From contig NC_012878.2 in the NCBI RefSeq assembly GCF_000003195.3, positions 57,474,629-57,538,628 on the forward strand: 64,000 nt of DNA, read 5' to 3'. This DNA comes from Sorghum bicolor. Lineage: Eukaryota; Streptophyta; Magnoliopsida; Poales; Poaceae. The notes below the pieces were generated by a model, which searched no databases, was not told the DNA's origin, and worked only from the letters and a program-made list of their open reading frames with translations. Below are positions 45,129 to 56,182 of the stretch, one piece after another (positions within the stretch are counted from its first letter, which is position 1; each line of letters starts with the position of its first letter). A program made the position numbers and the translations under genes.

Positions 45129-46264
45129 CGCTGAAACAGATTTCTTCTCGGCATTCAGATACCACAAGGACGGTGATCGACGAGCAGAGCACACAGCACG
45201 CTAGTCTAGCCAGTGGGAGATCGTCAGATGGATGCGCACCTACGCCACCTTTGCCGGTCAAGCTTAAATTCAGAGTACCGTGACTACTAAGACTGCGAAA
45301 TTTTCTCTCCTTTTAGGCCTAGGTCGTCTCTATAATTTTAAGGGCCCATGTGCAAATAAAAAGATAAAGGTCCATCAAATATTTTTTATATGTCAAATAT
45401 ATAAAATATATAGTACAACTAAAAAGAATTAATTTGCACCATATGTTTTAGTTTATAAAAGGTAATTATAGTACAACAAATAAATAAGTAGAATATAATT
45501 AGAAATTTAGAACCCTATCGTTGAATACTAATAACAAAATTGGTAAAGTCTCGATCAGCTTTGCCCTTGTTCTTCCTGCTCCAGTGTCTAGTAGTGACAT
45601 CGTGTGGGGACGTGTGGTGTTAGCACGTCATGGAGCCACCTCGTTGCATTGGACGATTGGGCAATAGGACAAGAAGACGATAAAGAGGAACATTGATCTG
45701 TTCAACTAATCGATCAAGCGAGAATATGAAGCAACACCAGCAATAGCTGGATGTGGATGACGTGTTGATTAATGGATTTTTTTAGATTAATTGATGGATT
45801 TTTATAGTGTATGTATAAGCCTCCAAAAAAATAGACAAATCTATATACTAAATATTATATATATTACATATATACTTATAGGCCCTTTAGCGTTGTGGGC
45901 CTCCGGCTGTCGCACCGGCTGCCCACCCTCTAGAGACGGCCCTGTTAGTTTGACTGATAGGTAAGGCAGAGGAAACACACCACAACAATAACATTTACTT
46001 GTCGTATGCACATATTTTAGGCATAAATGCACATGAATCCCAGGCAATGCAAGACAGGTAACACTTTAACAACACCACACGGCCTGGATCTGGATCTGAT
46101 GACTTGGCAGCAGGCAGGGTGCATGCACGGCACAAGCCCCTGCTTGAATCTTGATCCTTCTCCAAATGCCTACCTAGCTACTCACATAAATTATGTACTA
46201 AGTACTGACGATGTAGTATTATGTATGTATGCATCGCCGAGGACCCAATAAATTTGCACGACTA
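45129..46264. other. Intergenic, possible decayed transposon
   Basis: A segment from about 45310 (TAGGCCTAGGTCGTCTC) to about 45955 (CTCTAGAGACGGCCCTG) has weakly inverted GGCC-rich borders and an AT-rich core, possibly an old DNA element. No coding sequence is seen. Confidence 0.3.
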
Positions 46265-46902
46265 GGGCCTGTTTAGATACATCAACTAAAATTTAACTAG
46301 CTGAAACATCAACTAAAATTTAACTAGCTAAAATTTCAAAGTAAAATCTTAGCTAGCTAAAAGTTTTCCAGCTAAACTCTAGGGAGTTTGAATGCTCTAG
46401 CTAATAGATCGACACAGTTATTTTAGCTAGGATGAAATAGCTAAACTCAGCTAAACTTTAAATGATCTTTTAATTAGGCTATTTATATTAGATACCTAAG
46501 AGGATCTCCAGCGGACTACCTAAATGGACCACCTATCTCCAATCTGAGTAGTGAAGGTCTAAAAATCCACTCCAGCAGACTACCTATTCCACCCAACACA
46601 TTTATTGGCTACTCAAATCCCCCTCTCCACTACCCATTCCTGTTTGGTCAAAGACACTGCCTAAATCTTATCTCCCACCCACGCGCCTCTCTCTCTCTCT
46701 CCCCCATGCATGCTCTAATTGTGGGACCTAGAAGTCATCCTCGGTTAAAACAAAAATGGGTAGCTAGTTTTAGATAGTACTGCTGGAGTTGAGAGCAAAA
46801 TCTAGGTAGTATTAAAATGGGTGACTACCCAAATAGATATTTAGGTAGCACTGCTAGAGATGCTCTAACAGCTAAAGTTTAGCCGGTGCATCCAAACAAT
46901 CT
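46265..46902. mobile_element. MITE interrupted by a nested Tourist element
   Basis: The outer ends are GGGCCTGTTTAGAT and ATCCAAACAATCT with CTA on both sides (46262-46264, 46903-46905). The outer interior is rich in TTTAACTAGCTAAA motifs. It is split by the 366-bp element at 46500-46865. Confidence 0.6.
46500..46865. mobile_element. Nested Tourist-like MITE, 366 bp, TAA duplication
   Basis: The ends GAGGATCTCCAGCGGACTAC and, inverted, GAGCATCTCTAGCAGTGCTA are flanked by TAA (46497-46499, 46866-46868). The CTACCTAAAT/ATTTAGGTAG arms continue inward. Confidence 0.8.
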
Positions 46903-46970
46903 CTATATTATATACATTGGCCATGCATAATATGATCCCATAGTTTCCACTTCTTCCACCTTTATTATTA

Positions 46971-47199
46971 GGTCTTGTTTAGATTATTTTTTATTTTAAT
47001 ACTATAGCATTTTCGTTTTTATTTGACAAACATTATCTAATTATAAAATAACTAGGCTTAAAAGATTTACCTCGTGACTTATAGGCAAACTATGCAATTA
47101 TTTTTTGTTTCCATGTATATTTAATGTTCCATGCAAATGCTGTAAAATTTGATATGACAGAGAATTTTGAAAAGTTTTTGATTTTTGGGTGACAAGGTC
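46971..47199. mobile_element. MITE of the GGCCTTGTTTAG family, 229 bp, TTA duplication
   Basis: The left end is GGTCTTGTTTAG and the right end GACAAGGTC, flanked by TTA at 46968-46970 and 47200-47202. The interior AAAATAACTAGGCTTAAAAG matches the family. Confidence 0.8.
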
Positions 47200-47381
47200 T
47201 TACTTTTCCGGTGATCATGTAGCATAGCATGCATGGAGTGCAACTGATGAACTGAGAACACGTGGGGATGGGTATATGGAGAGGACTGGTGCTGTAGATG
47301 TACTGCCTACTGCGTACTGCTGCTGATGTAGGCTACAGTAGTAGATATCTCCTCACGTCAACTGGATCGTGTACGTATGTA

Positions 47382-47637
47382 CTCCCTCCGTCTCTGAAAG
47401 AGTCAATTTCTAGAGTTGTCCTAAGTCAAACTTTTTAAACTTTGATCAAATTTCTAGAAAAAATACTAAGATTTATAGTATCAAATTAGTATTATTAGAT
47501 TCATCATAGAATATATTTTTATATAATGTGCATTTTATATTATAGATGTTGTTGCTCTTTTCTATAAAGTTAGTCAAACTTTAAAAAGTTTGACTGGCAC
47601 GGATCCTAAGAATTGATTCTTTCGGGGACGGAGGGAG
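47382..47637. mobile_element. Stowaway MITE, 256 bp, TA duplication
   Basis: The ends CTCCCTCCGTCTCTGAAAGA and, inverted, CTCCCTCCGTCCCCGAAAGA are flanked by TA (47380-47381, 47638-47639). This is a different subfamily from the CATCCCAAATT copies. Confidence 0.9.
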
Positions 47638-47639
47638 TA

Positions 47640-48410
47640 TGTAGCATAGCTAAGCTGTTCATGCTAAGGGCCCTGCTTCTGTTGCGCGCCTTTTTCCATC
47701 GATCAGGAGGGTCGCGTGGTGAGCATGTCCATCGGGCTCGGCCCGGCCCGTGCCTTTTCGGAGGCGTACTGTACTAATGACCTGTACTTCCTCTCATTAA
47801 AAAATGGCACTATAGATCCGTACAGGTCTAACTTTCTTAATTTCAATTAGATTTGTAAAAAAATTTATATAAAATTTATATCTTTAAATAATTTTATTAT
47901 AATAATATATTTAATTGTCTATCTAATGGTATTAATTATGTATTATAAATACTAATATGTTTTCATATATAGTTGGTCAAAGTTAAAAAAAAATTGATTT
48001 CTCCGAGAGTTAGAATGACTTTTGACTACCAAAATGGTGGAGTTCTCCTAGTATTTTTAGTTAATAATAAAACACTACCACTAGTCAAAACACTAGGAAA
48101 TCCTCACTAGGAGACATTTACTAGGGAAAGTTTATACTAAATTTTGAATGCTAAAACACTAGGAGAACCCCACATCACTAGGTGAAATTGAAAAATCTGG
48201 TTGTGTTTATTTGAGGACAGAGGAAGTGCGTGCAGTTGTGTGCTAGAGTTCATCAGTTTGCTGGTGAAAAAATATAGATAGGTGGTCTTGATGAGGTACT
48301 AGCAGCAGTAGGAACGTCTGCTGATAACTCAAGCAAGCGTGCATTTTGTGTCAGTCCAGCTTCATACTCCTATGTTCCCAGGAGTACTCTACTGCTGCTT
48401 TGTTCTTTTA
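47640..48410. other. Intergenic with a decayed Stowaway-like block
   Basis: About 47790-48050 looks like an old Stowaway relative (ACTTCCTCTCATTAAAAAATGG; AGAATGACTTTTGACTACC). A CACTAGGAGA-type phrase recurs at 48095-48185. No gene. Confidence 0.35.
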
Positions 48411-48641
48411 GGCTTTGTTTAGTTACACAGGAAATTCCAAAAAATTTTAAGATTTTCCATCACATTAAATCATGTGGCATATGTATAGAGCATTAAATAT
48501 AAATAAAAAATAACTAATTGCATAGTTTATCTGTAATTTACGAGACAAATCTTTTAAACCTAGTTAATCTATGATTGAATAATAATTTTCAAATACAAAC
48601 GATATTGCTACAATATTACAAAACTTTTCACCCCGGGAACT
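48411..48641. mobile_element. MITE of the GGCCTTGTTTAG family, right end lost
   Basis: The left end is GGCTTTGTTTAGTTAC. The interior matches the family (AAATCTTTTAAACCTAGTTA). The right inverted end stops at GGGAACT without the terminal AAACAAGGCC. Confidence 0.75.
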
Positions 48642-48777
48642 GATGCAAAATGCTGGTAGAGCCAAACATGCATACACTAGATGGCGTTTTGTGATAGATT
48701 GGTAGTTCTTCTCCGAATATAATGCAAGCTGCCTAGATGCAGATGCTGGTAGGGTAGCTTAGCCAGAACTGAAGCTA

Positions 48778-49020
48778 GGCCTTGTTTACTTCCCGAAATG
48801 AAAATTTTCGTGACACTGTAGCACCTTCGTTTGTTTGTGGTAATTATTGTCCAACCATAGACTAACTAGGCTCAAAAGATTCGTCTCGTCAATTTTGACC
48901 AAACTATGCAATTAGTTTTTATTTTTATTTATATTTAATACTCCATGCATGTATCTAAAGATTCGATGTGACGGGAAATCTTGAAAAATTTTGCGTTTTT
49001 GGGTGGAAGTAAACAAGACC
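48778..49020. mobile_element. MITE of the GGCCTTGTTTAG family, 243 bp, CTA duplication
   Basis: The ends are GGCCTTGTTTACTTCCCG and GGAAGTAAACAAGACC with CTA at 48775-48777 and 49021-49023. Confidence 0.92.
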
Positions 49021-49023
49021 CTA

Positions 49024-50709
49024 GTGTGTGGGCAAGGCCAATACATGTGTTGTAGGAACAGGAGGGAAGAACAGTACCATGTTCTCCTACGACCAGTCAG
49101 ACCATTGCCACGAGATTCCGACACGTTCTCCACGTGCACTGATGCGTTCCCGTCTGCCTGCCCCTGCATGCAACCATATTTCTCTTGCCATCAGCCTTCC
49201 TTTGTCAGCATATATGCTAGCTCCAGTAACGCATGACGACGCGCTAGACGTTACTGATGGTCATTGCTAACTCTCTTTTTTTAATTATTATATATATAGG
49301 ATGGAACACTTACTCTTTTTATTATTATATATTCATTATCTATAATATAGGTTTAGACACTTATATACACGCTAATTTGTATTACTCCTACATGTGAACA
49401 TACACACAACGGCACAACAAATTAATCGACAAACCTCTACGAATATCTCTACAAGACTAGAGCCAGCTTCTCTAGGGGTGCAAACCCCTCCGATTTTCTA
49501 AAAAAAAAAAGACTAGAGTCAGCAAATGCCTCGCGGTCGATATGAACATCTACGTCATTTTGAAAACTTATAAGCTCGATACACAAGTCCTACCGCAAAA
49601 AACCGAGCGTTCGCGTCATGACTTGCACCTGTCGCCTTCTTCTGACCATAATAATGCAAGTACTCACATCCCGAAGCCTTGTTCCCAAAAACTGCCGCTG
49701 AAGTTGCAGGTACACCCCCACAGTAGTACTGTATTTAGTCGGGTCCTCACATTCACAGTCACACATTGAAGTACCGAACTGTCTCTGAGACCCGATGATG
49801 AACTCTTCGATCCATCTCTTTGCCCACTCTTCCCCCCCCCCCCCCCCCCCCCCCCCCGGCCTGCTGTGACTGCACAGAATCAGACACGAGATCGCGATGC
49901 GTTGGCTGCTACAGTTTCCATTTGTACCACCCCCCACTGCCGTGCATGCATGCATGCCCCTGCCGCAGCCGCACAGTGTGACAGTAGACTGGATGGATGA
50001 AAACGCCGCCCACTTTTACCCCGCCGTCTCGCTCTTCACTCCTCACGGGTGCGAGTGGGTATGGTATGGGTACCCGCCAAAAAAAAAAAAAAAAAAGAGC
50101 TAGCGTGAGAGCGAAAGCACCAGCCACCAGAGAGGGCTTTGCAGTTTCCGAGCACTGTGGCTACCTGTCCTCCGCCTGCCGCCGGCGATCACCGTTCCGT
50201 GTATGGTCGCCACGAGTGAGTCACCCATCCCATCGTCCAGCTGTAATAAAGTTACCTCACTCTCACCATCCATCGCCCGCCCGCCCGCTCGATCTTGTTG
50301 TTGTTGTTGGTGTGGGTGGTGGTGTCTCCTCTCGCTTGTTTTCTTGCCGCGAAATGGTGACCGCGGCCGGAATGCGGGGGGGCGTCTCACCGCGACACCG
50401 CCTGCCGTATCCGGTCCGTGGCCGGCGTGCGATGCTGGCCAGCCTGTGCGTGTCCAGTCTCTTACTTTTACTGTCAGCCGGTAACACAGGCGAGAGGTGT
50501 CTGTTTTTTTTTTCACCCGGCTGCGGGCCGTGGGGGGGCTCGCGGTCGTCGTACGTGGCCCCGAAACACTACAAAACCCACCTACAAAACGCTCGCCGCG
50601 TCGTGTCGCGATCATTTCGACCGAGGCAGGCGTTTCGGTTCAATTCCCGAGCCAACCTCGCTCGCTCTACTGCGTGTGCCGGCCGCGCATGCCTCTGCGC
50701 TGCTGCGCG
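49024..50709. other. Intergenic, becoming GC-rich towards the next gene
   Basis: Contains a 26-base C run (49832-49857), an A run (about 50079-50096) and GC-rich upstream sequence with long motif-free ORFs on both strands, probably the promoter and leader of the gene at 50710. Confidence 0.45.
49832..49857. repeat. Homopolymer C(26)
   Basis: Twenty-six consecutive C on the plus strand. The length is unusual for a plant genome and may be imprecise in the assembly. Confidence 0.97.
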
Positions 50710-51282
50710 ATGAAGTGCAGGGGGAGGAGTAGGGAGGAGGAGAAGCAGCAGCAGCAGCAGGCGGCGGTTGTCGCGTCGGCGGCGGTGCCGAGGCGCGGGC
50801 GCTGGTTCGACGGGGAGCATCAGCCGCCCGCGGCGTCGTCGTCGGCGGTGGCGGGGCGGGCGGGATGGAGGCTGCGGTCGTGCGCGGCGGCGGCGATCGC
50901 GGACTGCGTCGCGCTGGGGTGCTGCCCGTGCGCGGTCGTCGCGCTGCTGGGGATAGCGCTCGTCAGGGCGCCGCTCGCCGTGGGCCGCCGCCTCCGCAGG
51001 CGCAGGCTGTCGCTGCTGCGCAGGAAGCGGGTGCGCGACGTCGCGGCGTCCGCCAAGGGCGCCAAGGCGGCGGGGGCCGCGCCCGGCGCGGGAAGCGGGA
51101 CGCTCCTGGACACGGCCGACGAACACGCCACCGTCGGCGCGGCGACGGCGCCGGTGCATCATCATCATCAGCAGCAGCAGGCCGAGGCGGAGGAGCTGGC
51201 GTGGCTGGAGGAGTTGTACCGGGTCGGCCACTGGGGCTTCGGCCGCGTCTCCTTCTCCGGGTCGGCGGGGAAAACCCCGTGA
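50710..51282 (+). CDS. Small plant protein with WLEELYRVGHWGFGRVSFSG C-terminal motif
   Basis: 190 aa from ATG 50710 (ATG 50689 is in frame 7 codons earlier). The N-terminus is charged with a Gln run (13-17). RRGRWFDGEH lies at about 28-37. Residues 55-90 form a Cys/Ala/Val hydrophobic segment (CVALGCCPCAVVALLGIALV), possibly membrane-associated, followed by a strongly basic stretch (RRLRRRRLSLLRRKR). His and Gln runs lie near 150-157. The C-terminal WLEELYRVGHWGFGRVSFSG is well conserved in a plant family I know only as uncharacterised, sometimes labelled pollen-preferential. No enzymatic domain is visible. The open frame extends upstream to 50497, but that part lacks the family's features. 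Confidence 0.82.
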   Translation: MKCRGRSREEEKQQQQQAAVVASAAVPRRGRWFDGEHQPPAASSSAVAGRAGWRLRSCAAAAIADCVALGCCPCAVVALLGIALVRAPLAVGRRLRRRRLSLLRRKRVRDVAASAKGAKAAGAAPGAGSGTLLDTADEHATVGAATAPVHHHHQQQQAEAEELAWLEELYRVGHWGFGRVSFSGSAGKTP

Positions 51283-52103
51283 CCACCGGCGCGAGGGGAG
51301 CCAGCCGCTACCCGCCAGCCGCACGAGTGGAGTGCCGTGCCGTGCCGGCGGCGGTTGCGGGGGGGGGAGAGCAGAGCAGGTGCACGTCCTCGTCTCGTCC
51401 GACGCTACGCGCTGCTGTAGGATTGATTGGTGCGCCGGTCCCGGGCGACGGGACGCGACGCGACGTGCCGACGTGGCTGATTGGTTTTGATGGCCTCGTC
51501 GTCGTCTCTCTAGGAGCGGGGTACATGTAAAGATCTCTTGCCGGACCTTGTCGGGTGCACGGCAACGTTTGGCGCCTAGCTAGTTTGGGCCCGGCCCTCT
51601 TGGTGCGCGGCCGCGGCCTCTTGGCCCGTGGGCGTGGCCGTGTGGGTGGGAGAGTAACGTAGCGTAGCGTAGGGGAAGTGTAGTGTAAAATGGTGGTTCG
51701 GAACTGGACGGGAAGGCCTTTCTAGCATGCACCCGTTGCACGGACCACGGTGTGAAAAGTGGCCTTTGTGTTCGTGCGGCTGGGGAACAAATTGTTTCTG
51801 TCGACTCATTTGGCTTCTTCTGTTGCGTTCTGTTTGCTTTTGATAATCTCTAATTTTCTATCTACTGGTTCTACTACTACAATATGACTAACTAGTACAC
51901 TGTGCAGTTGAGAAGCATAAAACTATAAAAGTACTACTCCGATCCGTCCAATAATTTCGAAATGAAATCAAACACTGGATTTTTTTTTCCCCAAAAGGTA
52001 ATAGAGGAAGTTGGAAAGAAATAATATCGGCCCAAGTCGAAGCGAGAGAGATGGTCCAGAATTTTGGCCCATTAACTTGAAGATGAGGGAGGCCGGCCAT
52101 CTA
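51283..52103. other. 3' flank and intergenic
   Basis: 51283-51550 is GC-rich and likely the 3' UTR of the preceding gene; the rest is mixed. No second gene is supported. Confidence 0.45.
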
Positions 52104-52346
52104 GGCCTTGTTTAGTTCTTAAAAAAATTTACAAAAAATTTCAGATTTCTCGTCACATCGAATCTTTAGACGTATGCATTGAGTATTAAATATAGATAAA
52201 AATGAAAACTAATTGCACAGTTTAGTCGGAATTGACGAGACAAATCTTTTGAGCCTAATTAGTCCATAATTAGATAATATTTGTCAAATACAGACGAAAG
52301 TGTTATTATTCCTATTTTGCAATTTTTTTTGGAAGTAAACAAGACC
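52104..52346. mobile_element. MITE of the GGCCTTGTTTAG family, 243 bp, CTA duplication
   Basis: The ends are GGCCTTGTTTAGTTCTTAA and GGAAGTAAACAAGACC with CTA at 52101-52103 and 52347-52349. Confidence 0.92.
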
Positions 52347-52449
52347 CTAGCCATATTAGGTTTTGCTAAAAAAATACCTAGCCGTATAGGTCAAGCAAAT
52401 AGCCCTTCTGTTCCACTACGCAAAAACCTTACGGAGCAAGCAGCCCTAT

Positions 52450-53150
52450 GCCCTTTTTTCTAAAAGGGCTGCAAAAGCTTTGGCATTAATTTTATTAGAC
52501 GAAGAAAAAAAACAATTTACAGGCCTATGATTTGGCCAAGAACAAGAAACATAGAACTATCACTACACACTACTAGAGCCCCAACCAACGAAAAAAACAC
52601 AACCATTAGGAACAGGAAAAGAAAACAACAACCAAAAGAAAACACCTGAACACCAAACCAAAGCTTAACTGAGAAGCCAGGAAAACAGACACCCTAAGCC
52701 TACTAAACCCTCTCTGGACTAATTAACATACGCCAAATAATGTTGTCAAATGTCATATTTGCAAAGATACGTCATTTATCTTGGTTGTGTGTTTTGTTGA
52801 TGGAAGGTTCTTCTCTTTTCTTTTCTTTCCACATATTCCACTAGAAGTATATCATGATCCCATCAAATTTTTTTCTCTGTGTTTTCTCAATCTTCATCCT
52901 ACATTTGCACCAGAATTTGTATAAAGATCCGAAGACGTCTATGTTGTCCGGAATGGACATTCCAAGCCACTGTTTGAAGAGATTCCAAACTTCCTTAGTG
53001 AATGGACAATCCTTGCATTGTTGAGTTGGGTTTTCGTGATCAATACGGCATAGCTTGCAAATTGTACTAGTGCTACAAAGTTGTTGATTAATGCAGCAAC
53101 ACAAGTGCAAGCAAATAAAGAGGATGCAATGCCACTATGCAAGTGCAACA
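52450..53150 (-). mobile_element. 5'-truncated LINE, zinc-binding end of the reverse transcriptase ORF
   Basis: On the minus strand, 53110-52841 reads CKLCRIDHENPTQQCKDCPF then TKEVWNLFKQWLGM and KFWCKCRMKIEKTQRKKFDG. This is the zf-RVT type region at the C-terminus of plant LINE ORF2. It then runs out of frame into a T-rich 3' UTR (GTTGTTTTCTTTTCCTGTTCC) ending TCTAATAAAATTAATGCCAA near 52480. Reverse transcriptase and endonuclease domains are absent, so this is a dead 5'-truncated copy. Confidence 0.7.
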
Positions 53151-53853
53151 TTATTCTTTTTACCCGTTATGTGATACAACTCTAACACCGGGCAGAGCTG
53201 GGGAACTTTCACGACTAAGACGAATTAAATGCTATAGTCTCAATTAAATTTTATCACATCAACCAAGCACCAAGTAACAAGAGCAAAGCAGGAGTGACTT
53301 GACCCGATCGACCACCTCCTACTTCCCCAGCACCGAACACTCCGAGTGGGTAGTGCCAGTGGTAGTTGAGTGAACGATGTGTATAGGTGTACAAAAAAGC
53401 CTACGAGGAACAGACGAGCAGTGCAAAAGGATAAGAAAAGGCACATGATGAGTCGCATCGCATTCGCATCCATCCGACTGCTGGCCTGCTGCACTCCATT
53501 CCACTTGGGATCGGCGGCATTCCCTTGCGTTGCTGCTCTCCAGCTTGGCTGCATTCCAGTTGTCCTACTCCATCGCCGGCCTCCGCCACATGTCATCGCC
53601 ACTCGCCAGGCCTGGCCCGCTCACCCACCGGCCACTCCAGCTTCCTCCACTCACTGCCAAGTGGACCGGGGTTCGTAACAGGACCCACCTGTGCCGGTCG
53701 GAAACGGCCCGACGCGCAAAAGCGCCAATGGCCCCCGCTCGCGTCGCGCGCGCATCTGCCGTTACCCTCTTCCTCGCCCGACCTTTATTTCCGCGCGGGC
53801 GCACGACGAGCTCTGCTCCACCAGATCACGACGGCCCAGCCAAGCTGGCCGCC
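53151..53853. other. Upstream region of the DUF1645-like gene
   Basis: AT-rich to about 53300, then GC-rich. The frame of the downstream gene is open back to 53530 (108 codons), but the translated extension has no conserved feature, so I treat it as promoter and leader. Confidence 0.45.
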
Positions 53854-54477
53854 ATGCCCGACACCGAAAGCGACCATCGCCGCGGCGACGCTGCCGTCGC
53901 CCGCCTGGCTCTCGTTGCACCTCCCGCTGCACCGGCCAGCAGCAGCTGTGCCACTGCCACTGCCATTGCCACCGCCAGTGACCAGGACGAGGAGGACGGA
54001 TTCACCTTCGCCGCCGTCGACGACTCCATCATCCTGCACCTGCAGGACGCCGATGGCGCGTTCCCAGCAGATGCCCGGATCGGCAGTCCCGTGTACCCCG
54101 TCTTTGGCCGCCCACGGTGGTCGACGCCGAAGGAGCAGCAGCGGCAACAGGACGACGACGAGGAGGGCCCCGGCGCCGCTGGCACGGCCACCGTGCGGGC
54201 GCCGCTAGGGCGGCTCCTCCTGGAGGAGCCGTGGTGCGACAACGCCGACGCCGAGCTCGACGGTGCGCCGGCAGAGACCTACTGCCTGTGGTCCCCCGGG
54301 GCTTCGCCGCCGCCGCCAGCAGGATCGACGACTCGGCGGGCGTCCCCCGCGCGCTGCCGGAAGAGCGGATCCAGGGGCGGCGGCAAGTCGTCGTCGTCGT
54401 TCCTCCCGTGCAAGCAGGATCTTGTGGAGCTGGTTGCAAGCGTCGTCACGTGCCGGCGGAGCTGCTACCTGTTCTGA
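53854..54477 (+). CDS. DUF1645-like protein, short form (copy 1 of tandem pair)
   Basis: 207 aa, intronless. Blocks shared with copy 2 (56183-56905) are: DGFTFAAVDD (about 48-57), SPVYPVFGRPRWSTP (78-92), VRAPLGRLLLEEPW (114-127), ETYCLWSPG (141-149), SPARCRKSGS (164-173) and SSFLPCKQDLVELVASVVTC (181-200) before the C-terminal end RRSCYLF. The PIFGRP, PLGRLL and SGS blocks suit the plant DUF1645 family (rice OsSGL is a stress and grain-length member). The usual central RWR...SDGKEKFVF block is absent: SGSRGGGK runs straight into the C-terminal block, a loss of about 70-75 residues relative to copy 2. The start at 53854 is chosen as the nearest ATG before the conserved part. Molecular function is unknown. 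Confidence 0.8.
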   Translation: MPDTESDHRRGDAAVARLALVAPPAAPASSSCATATAIATASDQDEEDGFTFAAVDDSIILHLQDADGAFPADARIGSPVYPVFGRPRWSTPKEQQRQQDDDEEGPGAAGTATVRAPLGRLLLEEPWCDNADAELDGAPAETYCLWSPGASPPPPAGSTTRRASPARCRKSGSRGGGKSSSSFLPCKQDLVELVASVVTCRRSCYLF

Positions 54478-56039
54478 AACACAACTTCCATGTTGTTTTT
54501 ACAGTCTTGTTAGTTGTTACTCCTGTACTAGTTTACCTTTAAGTTGTTTAATTTTATTCTTGTTGCTCGGTAAAGATTTGACGTGACGCATGTAGGAGTA
54601 ATTGACTTGATGAGTTTTCAAGTAATAATTCCTTCCTTTCGAAATATATATAAGTCAGTCTAGGAAACTGTCTGAAGTTAACTTTGTTTTTAACATATAT
54701 AAAGTTTTAAATATAGGTCGACAACACAAGATTAGAAATTTTATTTCTGACCTCATTATGAAAACCAGTTACTGTCTGAAGTAATATATACTAATTATTT
54801 CCGTTTAAGCTAATATATATTTTTATAGATATGGTGAAAACTAACATATATAAGTGATAAGTCGATGACAACAAACTGTTTTCCACACACGTAGGTCATG
54901 ACCAAGAAAAAAAAACGGTTGGGTGCGGGATTGCTGAAGCCCAAGATGCAGGGTCATAATGGGTTGGGCCGGGTACTCCATAAAATACCAGTCTAGTAAA
55001 TGGTCATCATCTTCCACTAAAAAAAAAGTAAATGGTCATGATCTTCCTTCTTTTAAGGTAATATAGGTCAATGCGATCCACTAAAAAAAAGTAAAGTAAA
55101 GGTCAATGCGAGCTTTATAGTCTTAGAAAAAAATCGAAATGAGTGTCGCAATGGGGAAAGTGAAGTAGAATAAAAGAGTGTTTCTCGCTGCAAGCACCCC
55201 AACCCATTTCACTAACGACCGTTATTACTCTCCCCAAGATAATTTTTGTGAAACAGTAGAAATATGGAAAACAATTTGTGATTTGAAAATAAAACTGGGA
55301 AGAGTGGCCAAACTGGCGCGCGCACTTGCCTACTCTTTGTGTATATAATTTTATTTTATTACAAAGTGTTCGCCGTATTTACCACGTTTTCAGTCTGGTG
55401 CTAGTGCGTGGGCATCACCGCGCGTTCTGCAGGTGGGCTGCTGGCGGCGCCCATATTATTGTGTGCCGCCCACGAGGTGTGGGCTGTTCTTCACCCTCCC
55501 ACTGCACGTCTGCACACTAACCCGCGGCCACGTCGGTATCTCACTTCGAAACCTGATCCAAATTAAACCGACGCTGGTTCCGTGAAGAGAAAAATTGGGC
55601 GGGCATGTGTAGTATATCCCATCCCATGGAGACACTGTCAAGTGTCATGAATTCATAGTACGTACGTGTCCATACAAAGAGATTTACGTGTCCATACAAC
55701 GAGATTTTGTTTCTTTGTCATTTCTTATTCTGAATTCACCTAACAATCCTATGCATTTAATGTTTATGCATTGACATGCATGTGCAGTGAATTCGCGATG
55801 TGCGATATGTACTCGTAGCGACTTCGTGCCGATTTTTTCCAGATAATCCGTTCCGTTGAGGCCCTTGATGCACGCTCGATCGCACTAGCCAAAGGCAAAG
55901 CGCGTAACCACTCCATGTCCATCCCACGGAAAGTTAACGTACGCCCGATGATGCTGCGATCGGCGATTCAGCGGTCAAGATTATCCCATCAGCTGATCGC
56001 ACCATCCAATGCCTCGATGCGATATGATCGGCGCGCGCG
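54478..56039. other. Intergenic between the DUF1645-like genes
   Basis: 54630-54870 has fragments resembling a decayed Stowaway (CCTTCCTTTCGAAATATATATAAGTCAG). 55010-55100 repeats CCACTAAAAAAAAGTAAA twice. The last 200 bp is GC-rich promoter with CCAATGC near 56006. No gene. Confidence 0.45.
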
Positions 56040-56047
56040 TATAAAAA
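56040..56047 (+). promoter_or_regulatory. TATA box of DUF1645-like copy 2
   Basis: TATAAAAA directly after a GCGCGCG run, 136-143 bp before the start codon, a good core promoter match. Confidence 0.7.
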
Positions 56048-56182
56048 CGAGCCGCCCGGCGCCGAGGAGCGTCCAGCCACCGCACCCCTCCCGACCATGG
56101 GACGCGGCAGTGCCCTGCTGCTGAGTCGTCGTCGTCGTCGTCGTCCGAGCACGGAGACCGAACGCCAGCAGTAGCTAGCAAC

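Noticed and set aside
50569..51324. 251-codon minus-strand frame
   Set aside because: Arg/His-rich antisense shadow of the gene at 50710-51282.
53530..53853. Upstream in-frame extension of DUF1645-like copy 1
   Set aside because: The 108 extra codons share nothing with copy 2, whose protein begins near the DDFTF block. Treated as leader.
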